Part shown: positions 16,847-25,640 of the stretch, in pieces | Layout: each line of letters opens with the position of its first letter | Position numbering within the stretch: the first letter of the stretch is position 1 | Origin: Actinokineospora enzanensis DSM 44649 | GTDB lineage: Bacteria; Actinomycetota; Actinomycetes; Mycobacteriales; Pseudonocardiaceae | DNA length: 54,791 bases | Direction of reading: 5' to 3' | Assembly: GCF_000374445.1 (NCBI RefSeq) | Contig: NZ_KB894408.1 | Span: 1 to 54,791, forward strand | Made by a program: the position numbers and the translations under genes | The notes under the pieces: model-generated | What the model saw: the letters and a program-made list of their open reading frames with translations, nothing else | Told to the model about the DNA's origin: nothing | Databases searched by the model: none

Positions 16847-17791
16847 TCAGGGCTTCTTGGTGGTGCGGCGAGGCGTCGCGCGGGTCGTGCGGGCCTGCTG
16901 CTTCTTGGCGGTTGTCGCGCGCTTGGCGGGAGGTTTGGGCTCAGCAGCGGGAGCGGGAGTGGGCGGTTCCTCTTCGTCCACGGCCGGTTCGGCTGTCGCG
17001 ACCGTCGATCCGTTGGCGCGCCACGAACCCTCTGTCCGCGATGAGCGCCAGCTGCGGGAAGTCCACCGGCGCTCGGAGTCGCGGGCGACATAGCCCGCAC
17101 GCGGTTTGGCCTCGCGCAAGGCGTCGCCGATGAGGAAGAGGGTGTGTTGCCAGAGGTTGGCGCGTTTGACCTCCGACACCAGCTCGCCGACGGTCGTGCG
17201 CAGCAGGGTCTCGTCCGGCCTGCTCACCTTGTACGCGACCACCACCGGCACCTCGCCGTCCAGCCCGGCGGCGGTCAGCGACTCGACCAGTTCCGCCGCG
17301 CGGGCGGCCGGGGCCTGGACGGCGATGGTGCGGCCGTCGGCGGCGAGGTCGCGGACGCGGTCGAAGTCGGACTCGGTCAGGACGAAGGTGTCGGCGCCGC
17401 CGAGCTCGATCACGGCGTTGCCGGTGGCCGCGGCGGCCGCGGACACCGGGGAGACGCCGGGGACCACCTCGACGTCCAGGCCGAGTTTGGCGCAGAGTTC
17501 GCGTTGTTCGCGCAGTTCCGGTGTCAGGGCCGGGTCACCGGCGACCAGGCGGACGGCGCGGTGGCGGCGGCTGGCGAGGCGGCGGTACAGCTCGGCCAGG
17601 TCGTCGGCGGCGAGGCGGTCGAGGTCGACGAGGTCGGCGTCGGCGCGGGTGTGCTCGCGCAGCCAGGCCACGTCGACCACCGAGGGGGTGTACAGCACGA
17701 GGTCCGCGTCGGCGATCCGGCTCGCCCCGCGCAGGGTGACGAGATCGGCCGCACCCGGTCCAGCTCCCACGAAACTCACGGCGCCACGCAT
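16847..17791 (-). CDS. cobM: CobM-like tetrapyrrole methylase with basic C-terminal tail
   Basis: Residues 1-235 form a tetrapyrrole (corrin/porphyrin) methylase: VSFVGAGPGAADLVTLRGA at the N-terminus, DLVLYTPSVVD, VRLVAGDPAL, VEVVPGVSPVSAAAAATG, and a C-terminal TLFLIGDAL. The pattern of GAGPGAxDLxTxRGA and the two-step end is closest to precorrin-4 C11-methyltransferase (CobM), which acts in cobalamin synthesis, but the protein is divergent (Val-Ala in place of the usual His-Ser before GDP), so another methylase role is possible. After about residue 240 comes an unusual 75-residue low-complexity tail rich in Arg, Thr, Pro, Ala and Lys, ending in a histone-H1-like run of TTAKKQQARTTRATPRR. 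ATG at 17791 is 63 bp from the divergent bioF start. Confidence 0.75.
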   Translation of the reverse strand: MRGAVSFVGAGPGAADLVTLRGASRIADADLVLYTPSVVDVAWLREHTRADADLVDLDRLAADDLAELYRRLASRRHRAVRLVAGDPALTPELREQRELCAKLGLDVEVVPGVSPVSAAAAATGNAVIELGGADTFVLTESDFDRVRDLAADGRTIAVQAPAARAAELVESLTAAGLDGEVPVVVAYKVSRPDETLLRTTVGELVSEVKRANLWQHTLFLIGDALREAKPRAGYVARDSERRWTSRSWRSSRTEGSWRANGSTVATAEPAVDEEEPPTPAPAAEPKPPAKRATTAKKQQARTTRATPRRTTKKP

Positions 17792-17854
17792 GGCACGACC
17801 GTATCGCCCGGGTCGTCGTCGATCGGGACCTGGGGCGGTGTCAGACTCGTCGCC

Positions 17855-19042
17855 GTGAACCCCGACGCACCCATCCCCGCCGACCAGGTGTTCGACTGGC
17901 TGGACGGGCACGCGGAGGACCGGCGCCGGGCGGGGCTGACCCGGCAGCTGCGGCCGCGCGGCCACGACTCGGACCTGCTCGACCTGGCGGGCAACGACTA
18001 CCTGGGCCTGGCCAGGGACAAGCGGGTGGGCGGCGCGGCGGCCGCGGCTGCGCTGCGCTGGGGTACCGGGGCCACCGGGTCGCGGCTGGTCACCGGCAGC
18101 ACGGACCTGCACAGCGAGCTGGAGTTCGAGCTGGCCCGGTTCTGCGGCACGCAGGCGGCGCTGGTGTTCTCCTCCGGGTTCGCCGCGAACCTGGGCGCGG
18201 TCACCGCGCTGTCGGGCAAGAACTGCTCGATCGTGACCGACGCCTACATCCACGCCTCGCTGATCGACGGCTGCAGGCTCGCCCGTGCCGAGGTCGCCGT
18301 CGTCGGCCACCGCGACCCGGTCGCCGCGGGCCGCGCGCTGGCGACCCGGCGCACCGAGCGGGCCGTGTTCGTCACCGACTCGGTGTTCAGTGTGGACGGT
18401 GACCTGGCGCCGCTGCCCGAGCTGGCGGCGGTGTGCAGGCAGAACGGGGCCGCGCTGCTGGTGGACGACGCGCACGGCCTTGGCGTGCTCGGCCCCGGCG
18501 GCCGCGGCGCGGTGGCGGCGGCGGGGCTGTCCGGCGACCCGGACGTGGTCACCACGCTGACGCTGTCGAAGGCCCTTGGCGCCCAGGGCGGCGCGGTGCT
18601 GGGGCCGCGCCGCGTGATCAAGCACCTGGTGGAGAACGCGCGCAGCTTCATCTTCGACACCGGTCTGGCCCCGGCCAGCGCGGCGGCGGCGCTGGCCGCG
18701 TTGACCATCCTCAAGGAGGAGCCGGAGCGCGCCGGGCGGGTGCTGGAGGTGTCGGTCGAGCTGAGCACGCGGCTGCGCGCGGCCGGGCTGTCGGTGACCG
18801 AGCCGGAGGCCGCCGTGATCGCGGTCCGCGCGCCGTCCCCGGAGGCCGCGCTGGCCTGGTCGAACGACTGCCGGGAGGCGGGCGTGTGGGTCGGCTGCTT
18901 CCGGCCGCCGTCGGTGCCGGACTCGGTGTCCCGGCTCCGGCTGACCGCGCGCGCGGACCTGACCGCGGGCGAGATCGACAAGGCGGTGGACGTGATCAGC
19001 CGATGCGCGCCCGACGGGGCTCGGCGGGCCGCCGCATCGTGA
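17855..19042 (+). CDS. bioF: 8-amino-7-oxononanoate synthase
   Basis: A 395-residue PLP enzyme of the alpha-oxoamine synthase family. It shows the substrate-loop NDYLGLARDKRV, GSRLVTGSTDLHSELE, ALVFSSGFAANLGAV, the PLP Asp in LLVDDAHGLGVLG and the Schiff-base Lys in TLTLSKALGAQGG. BioF condenses pimeloyl-ACP or -CoA with L-alanine in biotin synthesis; the closely related 2-amino-3-ketobutyrate ligases have similar motifs, but the overall length and SKALG context fit BioF. GTG at 17855 is the first in-frame start after an unrelated upstream region. Its 3' end overlaps the convergent GNAT gene by 47 bp. No other bio gene is nearby. Confidence 0.88.
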   Translation: MNPDAPIPADQVFDWLDGHAEDRRRAGLTRQLRPRGHDSDLLDLAGNDYLGLARDKRVGGAAAAAALRWGTGATGSRLVTGSTDLHSELEFELARFCGTQAALVFSSGFAANLGAVTALSGKNCSIVTDAYIHASLIDGCRLARAEVAVVGHRDPVAAGRALATRRTERAVFVTDSVFSVDGDLAPLPELAAVCRQNGAALLVDDAHGLGVLGPGGRGAVAAAGLSGDPDVVTTLTLSKALGAQGGAVLGPRRVIKHLVENARSFIFDTGLAPASAAAALAALTILKEEPERAGRVLEVSVELSTRLRAAGLSVTEPEAAVIAVRAPSPEAALAWSNDCREAGVWVGCFRPPSVPDSVSRLRLTARADLTAGEIDKAVDVISRCAPDGARRAAAS

Positions 19043-19451
19043 TGTGCGGGACGCCGTCGTCGAGGTACTCGGGTCCCTCGGCGACGTAGCCGAAGCGGGT
19101 GTACCAGTCCGCGACCCGGGACTGGGCGGCCAGCGCGCTGCGGTCCGGTCCGATCAGGGCGAGCGCGGCGCGCATCAGCTCCGCGCCCAGACCGAGCCCG
19201 CGCGCGGACTCGGCCGTGCAGACGCGACCGACCCGGCGTTCGGTGCCCGGCGGGCCCAGCACGCGCAGGCAGGCGAGCGGGGTGTCGGCGGGCTGCCACC
19301 AGAGGTGGTGTGTGTCGGCGCGCAGGTCCCGACCGTCGATGTCCTGGTAGACGCATTCCTGCTCGACCACGAAGACCGCCGAGCGCAGCCGGAGGATCGC
19401 GTGCAGGTCGGCGGCGGACAGGTCGGGGCCCGCGACGGAACGAAGGGTCAC
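18996..19451 (-). CDS. GNAT-family acetyltransferase (ElaA-like)
   Basis: A 151-residue protein with the ElaA subgroup layout: LHAILRLRSAVFVVEQECVYQDIDGRD at the N-terminus, then THHLW, ACLRVLG, and the acetyl-CoA loop GRVCTAESARGLGLGAELM (R-x-x-G-x-G/A). It closes with AQSRVADWYTRFGYVAEGPEYLDDGVPHITM. These enzymes acetylate small amines or protein N-termini in the cytosol; the substrate is unknown. The last 16 codons overlap the 3' end of bioF on the other strand. It lies 13 bp downstream of the trypsin-like protease gene on the same strand. Confidence 0.88.
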   Translation of the reverse strand: MTLRSVAGPDLSAADLHAILRLRSAVFVVEQECVYQDIDGRDLRADTHHLWWQPADTPLACLRVLGPPGTERRVGRVCTAESARGLGLGAELMRAALALIGPDRSALAAQSRVADWYTRFGYVAEGPEYLDDGVPHITMRRPAEPRRARIG

Positions 19452-19464
19452 GAGGCCCTGGGTA

Positions 19465-20229
19465 TCACAGGTGCGCGGAGATGAGGTCGGCGTAGGCGGC
19501 GACGCGCGTGTAGACGCCGGGCTTGCCCGGCTCGGCGCAGCCCTGCCCCCACGAGGAGATGCCGACCAGCCTGCCGTCCACGATCAGCGGCCCGCCGGAG
19601 TCGCCCTGGCAGGTGTCGACCCCGCCCTGCGGCAGGCCCGCGCAGACCATGGCGCGCTCGTTGAACTTGTCGTAGTCGCCCGCGCAGTCGTGGTCGGAGA
19701 CCAGCGGCACCTGGGCGCCGCGCAGGTAGCGGGAGGCGCCGCCTGCCTCGGTCGTGCGGCCCCAGCCGAGGATGGTGGCGTCGGTCTCGGAGCCGTAGAC
19801 GACGCGGTCGGCGGCGATCGGCATCGTCCGGTAGGGCAGGCGCTGGGCCAAGGTCAGCACAGCCACGTCGTCACCGAGGGTCACGTCCCGGTAGTCGGGG
19901 TGGATCCACACGTCCCGGACCCTGGCGACCACGCCCGCGTCGCCCTGCTTGTCCTCGCGGCCCGCCACCACCCGGATCCAGTCGGGCGCGAACGCCTCGC
20001 CGCAGTGTGCCGCGGTGACGACCTTGTCCGGGGCGACCAGGGTGCCGCCGCAGTACTGGAAACCGTCGGCGGTGGCCAGGTAGACGATGTACGGGTGGTC
20101 GGCGATGGCGACCCGGTCGCCGCCGATGATCTGCTCGCCCGCGTCGGCCTTGAAGAACTGGCCGATCAGCGCCGCGATGACCGCCACCAGGGCCAGGGTG
20201 CCGAGCACCCGGCGCGCGAGTCGCCCCAT
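19465..20229 (-). CDS. secreted trypsin-like serine protease (S1)
   Basis: The 254-residue product has an N-terminal hydrophobic segment (VLGTLALVAVIAALIGQF) that acts as signal or anchor, then mature trypsin-like sequence beginning IIGGDRVAIADHPYIVYL. The catalytic triad is intact: His in VVTAAHCG, Asp in GDDVAVLTL and Ser in CQGDSGGPL. Asp six residues before the Ser (VDTCQGDS) marks trypsin-like Lys/Arg specificity. Cys positions fit the usual disulfides. The role may be nutrient acquisition or processing of other secreted proteins. It precedes the GNAT gene by 13 bp and diverges from the M15-like lipoprotein gene. Confidence 0.92.
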   Translation of the reverse strand: MGRLARRVLGTLALVAVIAALIGQFFKADAGEQIIGGDRVAIADHPYIVYLATADGFQYCGGTLVAPDKVVTAAHCGEAFAPDWIRVVAGREDKQGDAGVVARVRDVWIHPDYRDVTLGDDVAVLTLAQRLPYRTMPIAADRVVYGSETDATILGWGRTTEAGGASRYLRGAQVPLVSDHDCAGDYDKFNERAMVCAGLPQGGVDTCQGDSGGPLIVDGRLVGISSWGQGCAEPGKPGVYTRVAAYADLISAHL

Positions 20230-20350
20230 GGTCGTTTTCTCTCCCTACCGAATGTCGCCGGATCCGGGGGCACACGCTAGGTCAAATCGAGCCGGAACGG
20301 TTACTCTGCGCTGTCGCTCGAACGGGTGGAATACCGGGATCGGGCATGCT

Positions 20351-21259
20351 GTGGCCGTGCACCGCCTCCTCGTCGGCCTCGTCCTGCTGTTCGCGCTCGC
20401 CGCGTGCGTGACCCCGGAGCAGCAACACGCGACCCAGGCACCCGGTACGACCACCACCACCCGGCACACCGTCTCGCCCACGACCGCCACGACGCTTACC
20501 ACTTCTCCTACGATCACGACCACGTCCTCGTCCCCGACGGCCACCACTCCCCCACCCGCGAAACCGGCGTGGGTCGTGGGCGCCAAGCCGCTGCCGTTGG
20601 GGCCGGACGGGTTCGGGCAGGTCCTGCCGACGCCCCCGGAGCTGGTGAACCGGTCCCTGCCGACGAAGGACCTGCTGCCACCGCCCGCCGACGGCCGCTA
20701 CGCCGCGACCGTCACGCCGGTGCCCGCGGATGTGCTCCGGCGCAGCACGTGGCAGCCCGGATGTCCGGTGAAGCAGACGGACCTGCGATACCTGACCATG
20801 TCATTCTGGGGGTTCGACGGGCGGCCGCACACCGGCGAGATGATCGTCAACGCGCGCGTCGCCGAGAACGTGACCACGGTGTTCCGCGACATGTACGCGG
20901 CGCGGTTCCCGCTGGAGGAGATGCGGGTGACGGCGCTGCCCGAGCTGAGCCTGGCGCCGACCGGGGACGGCAACAACACCACGGCCTTCGTGTGCAGGCC
21001 GACGCGCGGCGCGACGACGTGGTCGGCGCACGCGTACGGGCTGGCGGTGGACGTGAACCCGTTCTGTAACCCGTACCGCAAGGGCAAGCTCGTCCTGCCC
21101 GAGCTGGCTTCGTCCTATGTGGACAGAGCGGACCGGCGGCCCGGGATGGTGTTCCCCGGCGACGTGGTGATCGGCGGCTTCGGTCGGATCGGGTGGACCT
21201 GGGGCGGCACCTGGGACTCGCCGAAAGACCTGCAGCATTTCAGCGCGACCGGACAATGA
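20351..21259 (+). CDS. M15-like (D-Ala-D-Ala carboxypeptidase fold) lipoprotein
   Basis: The 302-residue protein has a lipoprotein signal (LLVGLVLLFALAAC; Cys near residue 19). A long Thr/Ser/Pro-rich linker (about residues 25-75, with TTTTT and TTSSSSPT runs) probably spans the wall. A C-terminal peptidase M15-type domain follows: WSAHAYGLAVDVNPF supplies the His and Asp zinc ligands, and the third His lies in SPKDLQHFS at the end. M15 enzymes trim peptidoglycan stem peptides. In-frame GTG codons at 20351 and 20357 are both possible starts. It is divergent from the trypsin-like protease gene. Confidence 0.85.
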   Translation: MAVHRLLVGLVLLFALAACVTPEQQHATQAPGTTTTTRHTVSPTTATTLTTSPTITTTSSSPTATTPPPAKPAWVVGAKPLPLGPDGFGQVLPTPPELVNRSLPTKDLLPPPADGRYAATVTPVPADVLRRSTWQPGCPVKQTDLRYLTMSFWGFDGRPHTGEMIVNARVAENVTTVFRDMYAARFPLEEMRVTALPELSLAPTGDGNNTTAFVCRPTRGATTWSAHAYGLAVDVNPFCNPYRKGKLVLPELASSYVDRADRRPGMVFPGDVVIGGFGRIGWTWGGTWDSPKDLQHFSATGQ

Positions 21260-21306
21260 TCGGGAATCCGATTCGCGTTCCGGTCGAATTCGACCGTCCC
21301 CAGTGC

Positions 21307-21573
21307 TCACTTCGTGGCGAATTCACTTGCCGTGCGGTAATTGTTGATGACTTCCGCCCCGACCGCGGACGCCGCCGCGGTGAGATCCTCTTGCCGCGTG
21401 GGTGAAGGCTGGTCCGAGCGTGCTTCGGCGACCGATCCGTCCAGGTCGCGGGAGGTGTAACGCTGCGCACAGACCAGGCGACCCTGAACAAGGATCGCGT
21501 GCGTGCGGCCTTTCCCCTGCGGTGGCGGGAAAACACCACCACCGACCGGGAAAGGCCCACATCCCAGCCCCAC
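21307..21573 (-). CDS. possible small hypothetical protein
   Basis: An 88-codon minus-strand frame whose last 60 residues (HAILVQGRLVCAQRYTSRD..., ending INNYRTASEFATK) have ordinary composition for this genome, unlike the competing frames. I do not recognise a family and see no clear ribosome site; the N-terminal 25 residues (Gly/Pro-rich) may not be translated. It lies in a 366-bp gap between the M15-like gene and a small membrane-protein gene. Low confidence. Confidence 0.3.
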   Translation of the reverse strand: MGLGCGPFPVGGGVFPPPQGKGRTHAILVQGRLVCAQRYTSRDLDGSVAEARSDQPSPTRQEDLTAAASAVGAEVINNYRTASEFATK

Positions 21574-21625
21574 GCGACGATTACCCGCTGCGATCGGACA
21601 GCTTTCCCCTGATCAGGAGGATTCG

Positions 21626-21856
21626 GTGGTGACGAGCACGCAGACGGAACCCAAGACCGGCCGGGTCTGGCTCTTCCTGGCCGTCTGGCTCCTCGGCTTC
21701 GCGGTCGGCTTCCCCTACCCGGCCCCGACCTGGTCCACCGCGGCCGTGGCGGCACTGTTCGCCACCGCCGCGGCGACCCTGATGGTCGTGGCCGCCACCG
21801 CGATCGGTTGGTGGCAGCACCGCCCCCGCAGGAGCCGCGAGGACAACCCGACCTGA
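21626..21856 (+). CDS. small two-helix membrane protein
   Basis: A 76-residue protein beginning VVTSTQTEPKTG, then two hydrophobic segments (VWLFLAVWLLGFAVGFPY and a VAALFATAAATLMVVAATAIGWW helix), with a basic, polar end (QHRPRRSREDNPT). AGGAGG lies 5 nt upstream of the first GTG (21626) and 8 nt upstream of a second GTG (21629), so either start is possible. No family recognised; function unknown. A 13-bp hairpin follows the stop. Confidence 0.65.
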   Translation: MVTSTQTEPKTGRVWLFLAVWLLGFAVGFPYPAPTWSTAAVAALFATAAATLMVVAATAIGWWQHRPRRSREDNPT

Positions 21857-21900
21857 GCCCACCCGCGCCCGACCCGGGCGCACCGACGACGACCCAGGCC

Positions 21901-21935
21901 GAGCCGGGGCGGGGAGCACATGCCCGCCCCGGCTC
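21901..21935. terminator. hairpin terminator
   Basis: A 13-bp perfect stem, GAGCCGGGGCGGG (21901-21913) with CCCGCCCCGGCTC (21923-21935), loop 9 nt, 45 bp after the small membrane-protein gene. Confidence 0.7.
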
Positions 21936-22047
21936 CGACATGTTCACCGTGTCCGTCGTGGGCGGGGCGCCGTAGCCGTTGACCCGATCGGCGGAGTACG
22001 GACCGCTCCCCGGTATCGGGCGGACGTCCATCCGCTCTTGCAAGGGC

Positions 22048-22437
22048 ATGACGACGCTTACCGCGATCCGCGTGGGCAGGCACGACACCTACGACCGGAT
22101 CGTCCTCGACTTCGCCGGAAAGGTGCCCCAGGTCGCGCACGAGTTCACCGACGAGCTCATCTCCGACCCCAGCGGCGACGTCGAGTGGCTCACCGGCGCC
22201 GAGTTCGTCCAGCTCACCCTCCAGCCCGCCACCGCCCACGACAACGCGGGCAACCAGACCTACCCGGGACCGCGCAAGTTCCGCACCCGGGAGCTGGCCA
22301 ACGTGCAGGCGGTCGTGGTGGACGGCGACTTCGAGGGGGTGCTCAGCGTGGGGATCGGCATGCGCGTGAAGACCTCGGTGGCCGTGTTCGACCTGTCCGC
22401 GCCGAGCAGGCTGGTGGTCGACGTCGCCCACGCCTAG
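22048..22437 (+). CDS. AMIN-like domain protein
   Basis: The 129-residue product is essentially one actinobacterial AMIN-like domain: [25 protein letters not shown] at the N-terminus, [25 protein letters not shown] in the middle, and [13 protein letters not shown] followed by [10 protein letters not shown] at the end. In other proteins this domain is exported and often sits behind a lipoprotein signal; none is visible here. The frame is open upstream to 21979 (TTG) but that part is not hydrophobic. The ATG at 22048 has only a closely spaced AAGGG. The stop overlaps the stop of the convergent PEBP gene by 4 bp. Function unknown. Confidence 0.75.
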   Translation: MTTLTAIRVGRHDTYDRIVLDFAGKVPQVAHEFTDELISDPSGDVEWLTGAEFVQLTLQPATAHDNAGNQTYPGPRKFRTRELANVQAVVVDGDFEGVLSVGIGMRVKTSVAVFDLSAPSRLVVDVAHA

Positions 22438-22970
22438 TGCGCGTAGGTGGGGGTGACGATCGCGCGGGCGAGGGTGTGGAAGGCCAGGTTGAAGCCGACG
22501 ACGGCCGGGCTGACGTCGGCGTTGATGTCGAGGTGCTCGACGTCCACGGCGTGCACGACGAAGTAGTACCGGTGGTCGTGGTCGCCCTGCGGCGGCGCGG
22601 CACCGCCGTACGCGCGGGGGCCGTAGTCGCTGCGCACGTGGTAGGCGGCGCCGGGCAGCGAGTCGTCGTCCGCGCCCGCGCCCGCGGGCAGGTCGGTGAC
22701 ATCGGCGGGGATGTCGACGGCGACCCAGTGCCAGAACCCGCTCGGGGTCGGCGCGTCCGGGTCGAAGCAGGTGACCACGTAGCTCCTGGTGCCCTCCGGC
22801 GCGCCGGACCAAGCCAGCGCCGGGGAGGTGTTCCGCCCGCCCGCCGAGTCGTGCACGTACTCCGGGTCGAGGCGCTCGCCGTCGCGCACGTCGGGCGAGG
22901 TGACGGTGAAGGTGCCGACCCTCGGCAGCAGCTCGTACGGGTCCGGGGCGACCGGGCGGTCCAGGCTCAT
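22434..22970 (-). CDS. YbhB/YbcL-type PEBP (Raf kinase inhibitor-like) protein
   Basis: The 178-residue product shows the bacterial PEBP landmarks: [63 protein letters not shown] (the DPDAP and HW residues line the anion pocket), a [21 protein letters not shown] segment, and [14 protein letters not shown] near the end. The ligand or partner of bacterial members is unknown; Escherichia coli YbhB can inhibit serine proteases. It converges with the AMIN-like gene (4-bp overlap) and diverges from the M48 peptidase gene over 127 bp. ATG at 22970 is preferred over an upstream in-frame alternative that lacks similarity. Confidence 0.9.
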   Translation of the reverse strand: MSLDRPVAPDPYELLPRVGTFTVTSPDVRDGERLDPEYVHDSAGGRNTSPALAWSGAPEGTRSYVVTCFDPDAPTPSGFWHWVAVDIPADVTDLPAGAGADDDSLPGAAYHVRSDYGPRAYGGAAPPQGDHDHRYYFVVHAVDVEHLDINADVSPAVVGFNLAFHTLARAIVTPTYAH

Positions 22971-23097
22971 GACGGCTCCAACAGGGGTGCGCTGATCTTC
23001 CGGGTCGACCCTAGTCCGCGGCCCTGTGGACGGAAATCCGAACCGGACCTGGGTCTGTGCCACTCTGGGAGTCGACAGCATCTGGGAGGAAGCCGAA

Positions 23098-24153
23098 GTG
23101 ACAGAGAACAACGACGTGTCCCGGTCGATCAGCCGGGTCCGGTTCCCGGGGATCAGCCCGCGGGCCTACGAGCACCCCGCCGACCGCGGCGCCATGGCCA
23201 CCCTGCGCGCGGCGCCCGGGGTGGCCGAGGTGCTCAAGGCCGTCAACGGCCTGTTCACCGAGCGCGGGGAGCGGTTACTCGCGCTGGCCTCGGCGATCCG
23301 GGTCGGCGAGAAGCAGTACCCGAGGATCGACCGGCTGCGGCTGGAGTCCGCCGAGGTGCTCGACCTGGACACCGCGCCCACCGTGTTCGTCCAGCGCGAC
23401 CCGCGGCCGTACTCCATGACGGTCGGCATCGACGAGCCGTTCGTCCTGCTGACGACCGGCCTGGTCGAGGCGCTGGACACGGAGAGCCTGCGGTTCATCA
23501 TCGGCCACGAGCTCGGTCACGTGCTCTCCGAACACGCCGTCCTGCGCACGCTGCTGCTGCGCCTGATCGACGTGCAGAACACGATCGCGTTCATCCCGGC
23601 GGGTGCCCTCGCCCTGCGCGCGGCCATCGCCGCGCTGCGCGAGTGGTTCCGCAAGGCCGAGCTGACCGCCGACCGCGCGGGCCTGCTGTGCGGCCAGGAC
23701 CCGGCCGCCGCGCTGCGCTACCACGTGTACATGGCGGGCGGCACCGACCTGACCCAGATCGACATCCCGTCGTTTCTGCAGCAGGCGAAGGAGTACGAGG
23801 AGATCGACGACATTCGCGACAGCATCCACAAGCTGCGCACCGTCCCCGGCCTCAACAACCCCTTCGCCGTCGTCCGCGCCGCCCAGCTCCAGCGCTGGGC
23901 CGCCTCCGAGGAGTACCGCGCCATCCTCGCGGGCGACTACGCCCGCCGCGCCGACGACACCCCGACCAGCTCCCTGACCGACGACATCCGCTCGGCGGCC
24001 AAGTCCTACAAGGACACCTTCACCACCTCGACCGACCCCCTGGTCAAGGTCCTCAACGACGTCGGTGGCGCACTGTCCGACGCCGCGGGCAAGGTCTTCA
24101 CCCGACGCGGTGCCGGGGACTCCCGTCCGGAGGAGAACGACTCCGGCGAGTAG
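23098..24153 (+). CDS. M48-family zinc metallopeptidase
   Basis: The 351-residue product has the HExxH motif in [17 protein letters not shown] (about residue 137) and the third-ligand Glu in [12 protein letters not shown], typical of M48 (HtpX/Ste24-like) peptidases. Unlike HtpX it has no strong membrane helices; one weakly hydrophobic stretch ([20 protein letters not shown]) sits between the zinc motifs. This cytosolic subgroup is common in actinobacteria and its substrates are unknown. The N-terminal [26 protein letters not shown] is a conserved lead-in. GTG at 23098 has GGAGGAAG 9-10 nt upstream. It precedes mtr by 83 bp on the same strand. Confidence 0.9.
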   Translation: MTENNDVSRSISRVRFPGISPRAYEHPADRGAMATLRAAPGVAEVLKAVNGLFTERGERLLALASAIRVGEKQYPRIDRLRLESAEVLDLDTAPTVFVQRDPRPYSMTVGIDEPFVLLTTGLVEALDTESLRFIIGHELGHVLSEHAVLRTLLLRLIDVQNTIAFIPAGALALRAAIAALREWFRKAELTADRAGLLCGQDPAAALRYHVYMAGGTDLTQIDIPSFLQQAKEYEEIDDIRDSIHKLRTVPGLNNPFAVVRAAQLQRWAASEEYRAILAGDYARRADDTPTSSLTDDIRSAAKSYKDTFTTSTDPLVKVLNDVGGALSDAAGKVFTRRGAGDSRPEENDSGE

Positions 24154-24236
24154 CCGTCGATGTATCGGGTGGCTCTGTCGCGCCGTGTGGGTCACTTCGG
24201 GAATGCGGGCGTGGCGGGTTGGGGTTGGATGGGGCT

Positions 24237-25640
24237 GTGGCCCATTACGATCTGGTGATCATCGGAACCGGCTCCGGGAACTCCCTCCTCGACCCGCGCT
24301 TCGCGAAATGGCGGGTGGCGGTCGTCGAGCGGGGGGTGTTCGGGGGGACATGTCTGAACGTCGGCTGCATCCCCACCAAGATGTTCGTGCACGCGGCCGA
24401 TGTCGCCGCCGTGCCCGCGCATTCGGCGCGGCTCGGGGTCGATGAGACGCTCGATCGGGTGCGGTGGCGGGATATCCGGGACCGGGTGTTCGGCCGGATC
24501 GATCCCATCGCGGCCGGTGGCGCCAAGTACCGGGCCGAGCACCCGGACAACGCCAACGTCACCGTCTACGCCGGGAACGCGCGGTTCACCGGTGAGCGGC
24601 GGCTGGAGATCACCCCGAACGACGGGTCCGCCGTCGAGACCGTCACCGCCGATCGGATCGTGCTCGCGGCAGGCGGCAGGCCGGTGATCCCGGATGTGCC
24701 CGGTCTGGCCGAGGTCGGCTACCACACCAGCGACACCGTGATGCGGATCGACGATCTCCCCCGGCGCATGGTGATTCTCGGCGGCGGGTTCATCTCCGCC
24801 GAGTTCGCGCACGTCTTCTCCGCGTTGGGGGTGGAGGTCACCGTGATCAGCCGGTCCGGGGCGTTGTTGCGCGCCGAGGACCGGGACGTCAGTCTGCGGT
24901 TCACCCAGCTCGCTCAGGAGCGTTGGGATGTCCGGCTCGACCGCAAGATCCTCCGGGCCGAGCGGGTCGACGACGCGATCCGGCTGCACCTGGAAGGACC
25001 GGACGGCGCCGAGACCGTCGACACCGACCTGCTGCTCGTGGCGACCGGGCGCGTCCCGAACGCCGATCAGCTCGATGTCGCGGCGGGTGGGATCGAGATC
25101 GGGCCCACCGGGCACGTCGTCGCGGACGAGTTCCAGCGGACGAGTGCGGGGAACGTGTGGGCGTTGGGCGATATCTCGTCGCCGTTCGAGCTCAAGCATG
25201 TCGCGAACCACGAGGCGCGGGTGGTTCAGCACAACCTGCTGAACCCGGACGATCCCATCAGGTCCGACCACCGTTTCGTGCCGCACGCGGTGTTCACGTC
25301 CCCGCAGATCGCGAGTGTCGGCATCACCGAGCAGGAGGCCGAGGCGCGTGGGATCCCGTGGGTGGCGGCGACGGAGGCGTTCGCCGGGATCGCCTATGGC
25401 TGGGCGATGGAGGACACGACCGGGTTCGCCAAGATCCTCGCCGACCCGGACACCGGGCTGATCCTGGGCGCGCACATCATCGGTCCGCAGGCGCCGACGC
25501 TGTTGCAGCCGATCATCCAGGCCATGAGCTTCGGGCTGGACGCGCGGTCGATGGCGCGCGGGCAGTACTGGATCCACCCGGGCATGCCGGAGGTCGTGGA
25601 GAACGCGCTGCTCAACCTTCCGCTGGACGCACGGTCCTAG
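24237..25640 (+). CDS. mtr: mycothione reductase
   Basis: A 467-residue pyridine-nucleotide disulfide oxidoreductase. It has an FAD motif YDLVIIGTGSGN at the N-terminus, the redox pair in GGTCLNVGCIPTKM, an NADPH Rossmann motif MVILGGGFISAEFAH, FAD-binding NVWALGDI and the C-terminal dimer-interface active-site segment YWIHPGMPEVVENALL. The short N-terminal motif GTGSGNS and the HPGMPEV ending mark mycothione reductase rather than glutathione or lipoamide reductases. It reduces mycothiol disulfide, the actinobacterial thiol buffer. GTG at 24237 is the start. Its 3' end overlaps the convergent MFS gene by 29 bp. The M. tuberculosis orthologue, Rv2855, lies in a similar neighbourhood. Confidence 0.96.
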   Translation: MAHYDLVIIGTGSGNSLLDPRFAKWRVAVVERGVFGGTCLNVGCIPTKMFVHAADVAAVPAHSARLGVDETLDRVRWRDIRDRVFGRIDPIAAGGAKYRAEHPDNANVTVYAGNARFTGERRLEITPNDGSAVETVTADRIVLAAGGRPVIPDVPGLAEVGYHTSDTVMRIDDLPRRMVILGGGFISAEFAHVFSALGVEVTVISRSGALLRAEDRDVSLRFTQLAQERWDVRLDRKILRAERVDDAIRLHLEGPDGAETVDTDLLLVATGRVPNADQLDVAAGGIEIGPTGHVVADEFQRTSAGNVWALGDISSPFELKHVANHEARVVQHNLLNPDDPIRSDHRFVPHAVFTSPQIASVGITEQEAEARGIPWVAATEAFAGIAYGWAMEDTTGFAKILADPDTGLILGAHIIGPQAPTLLQPIIQAMSFGLDARSMARGQYWIHPGMPEVVENALLNLPLDARS

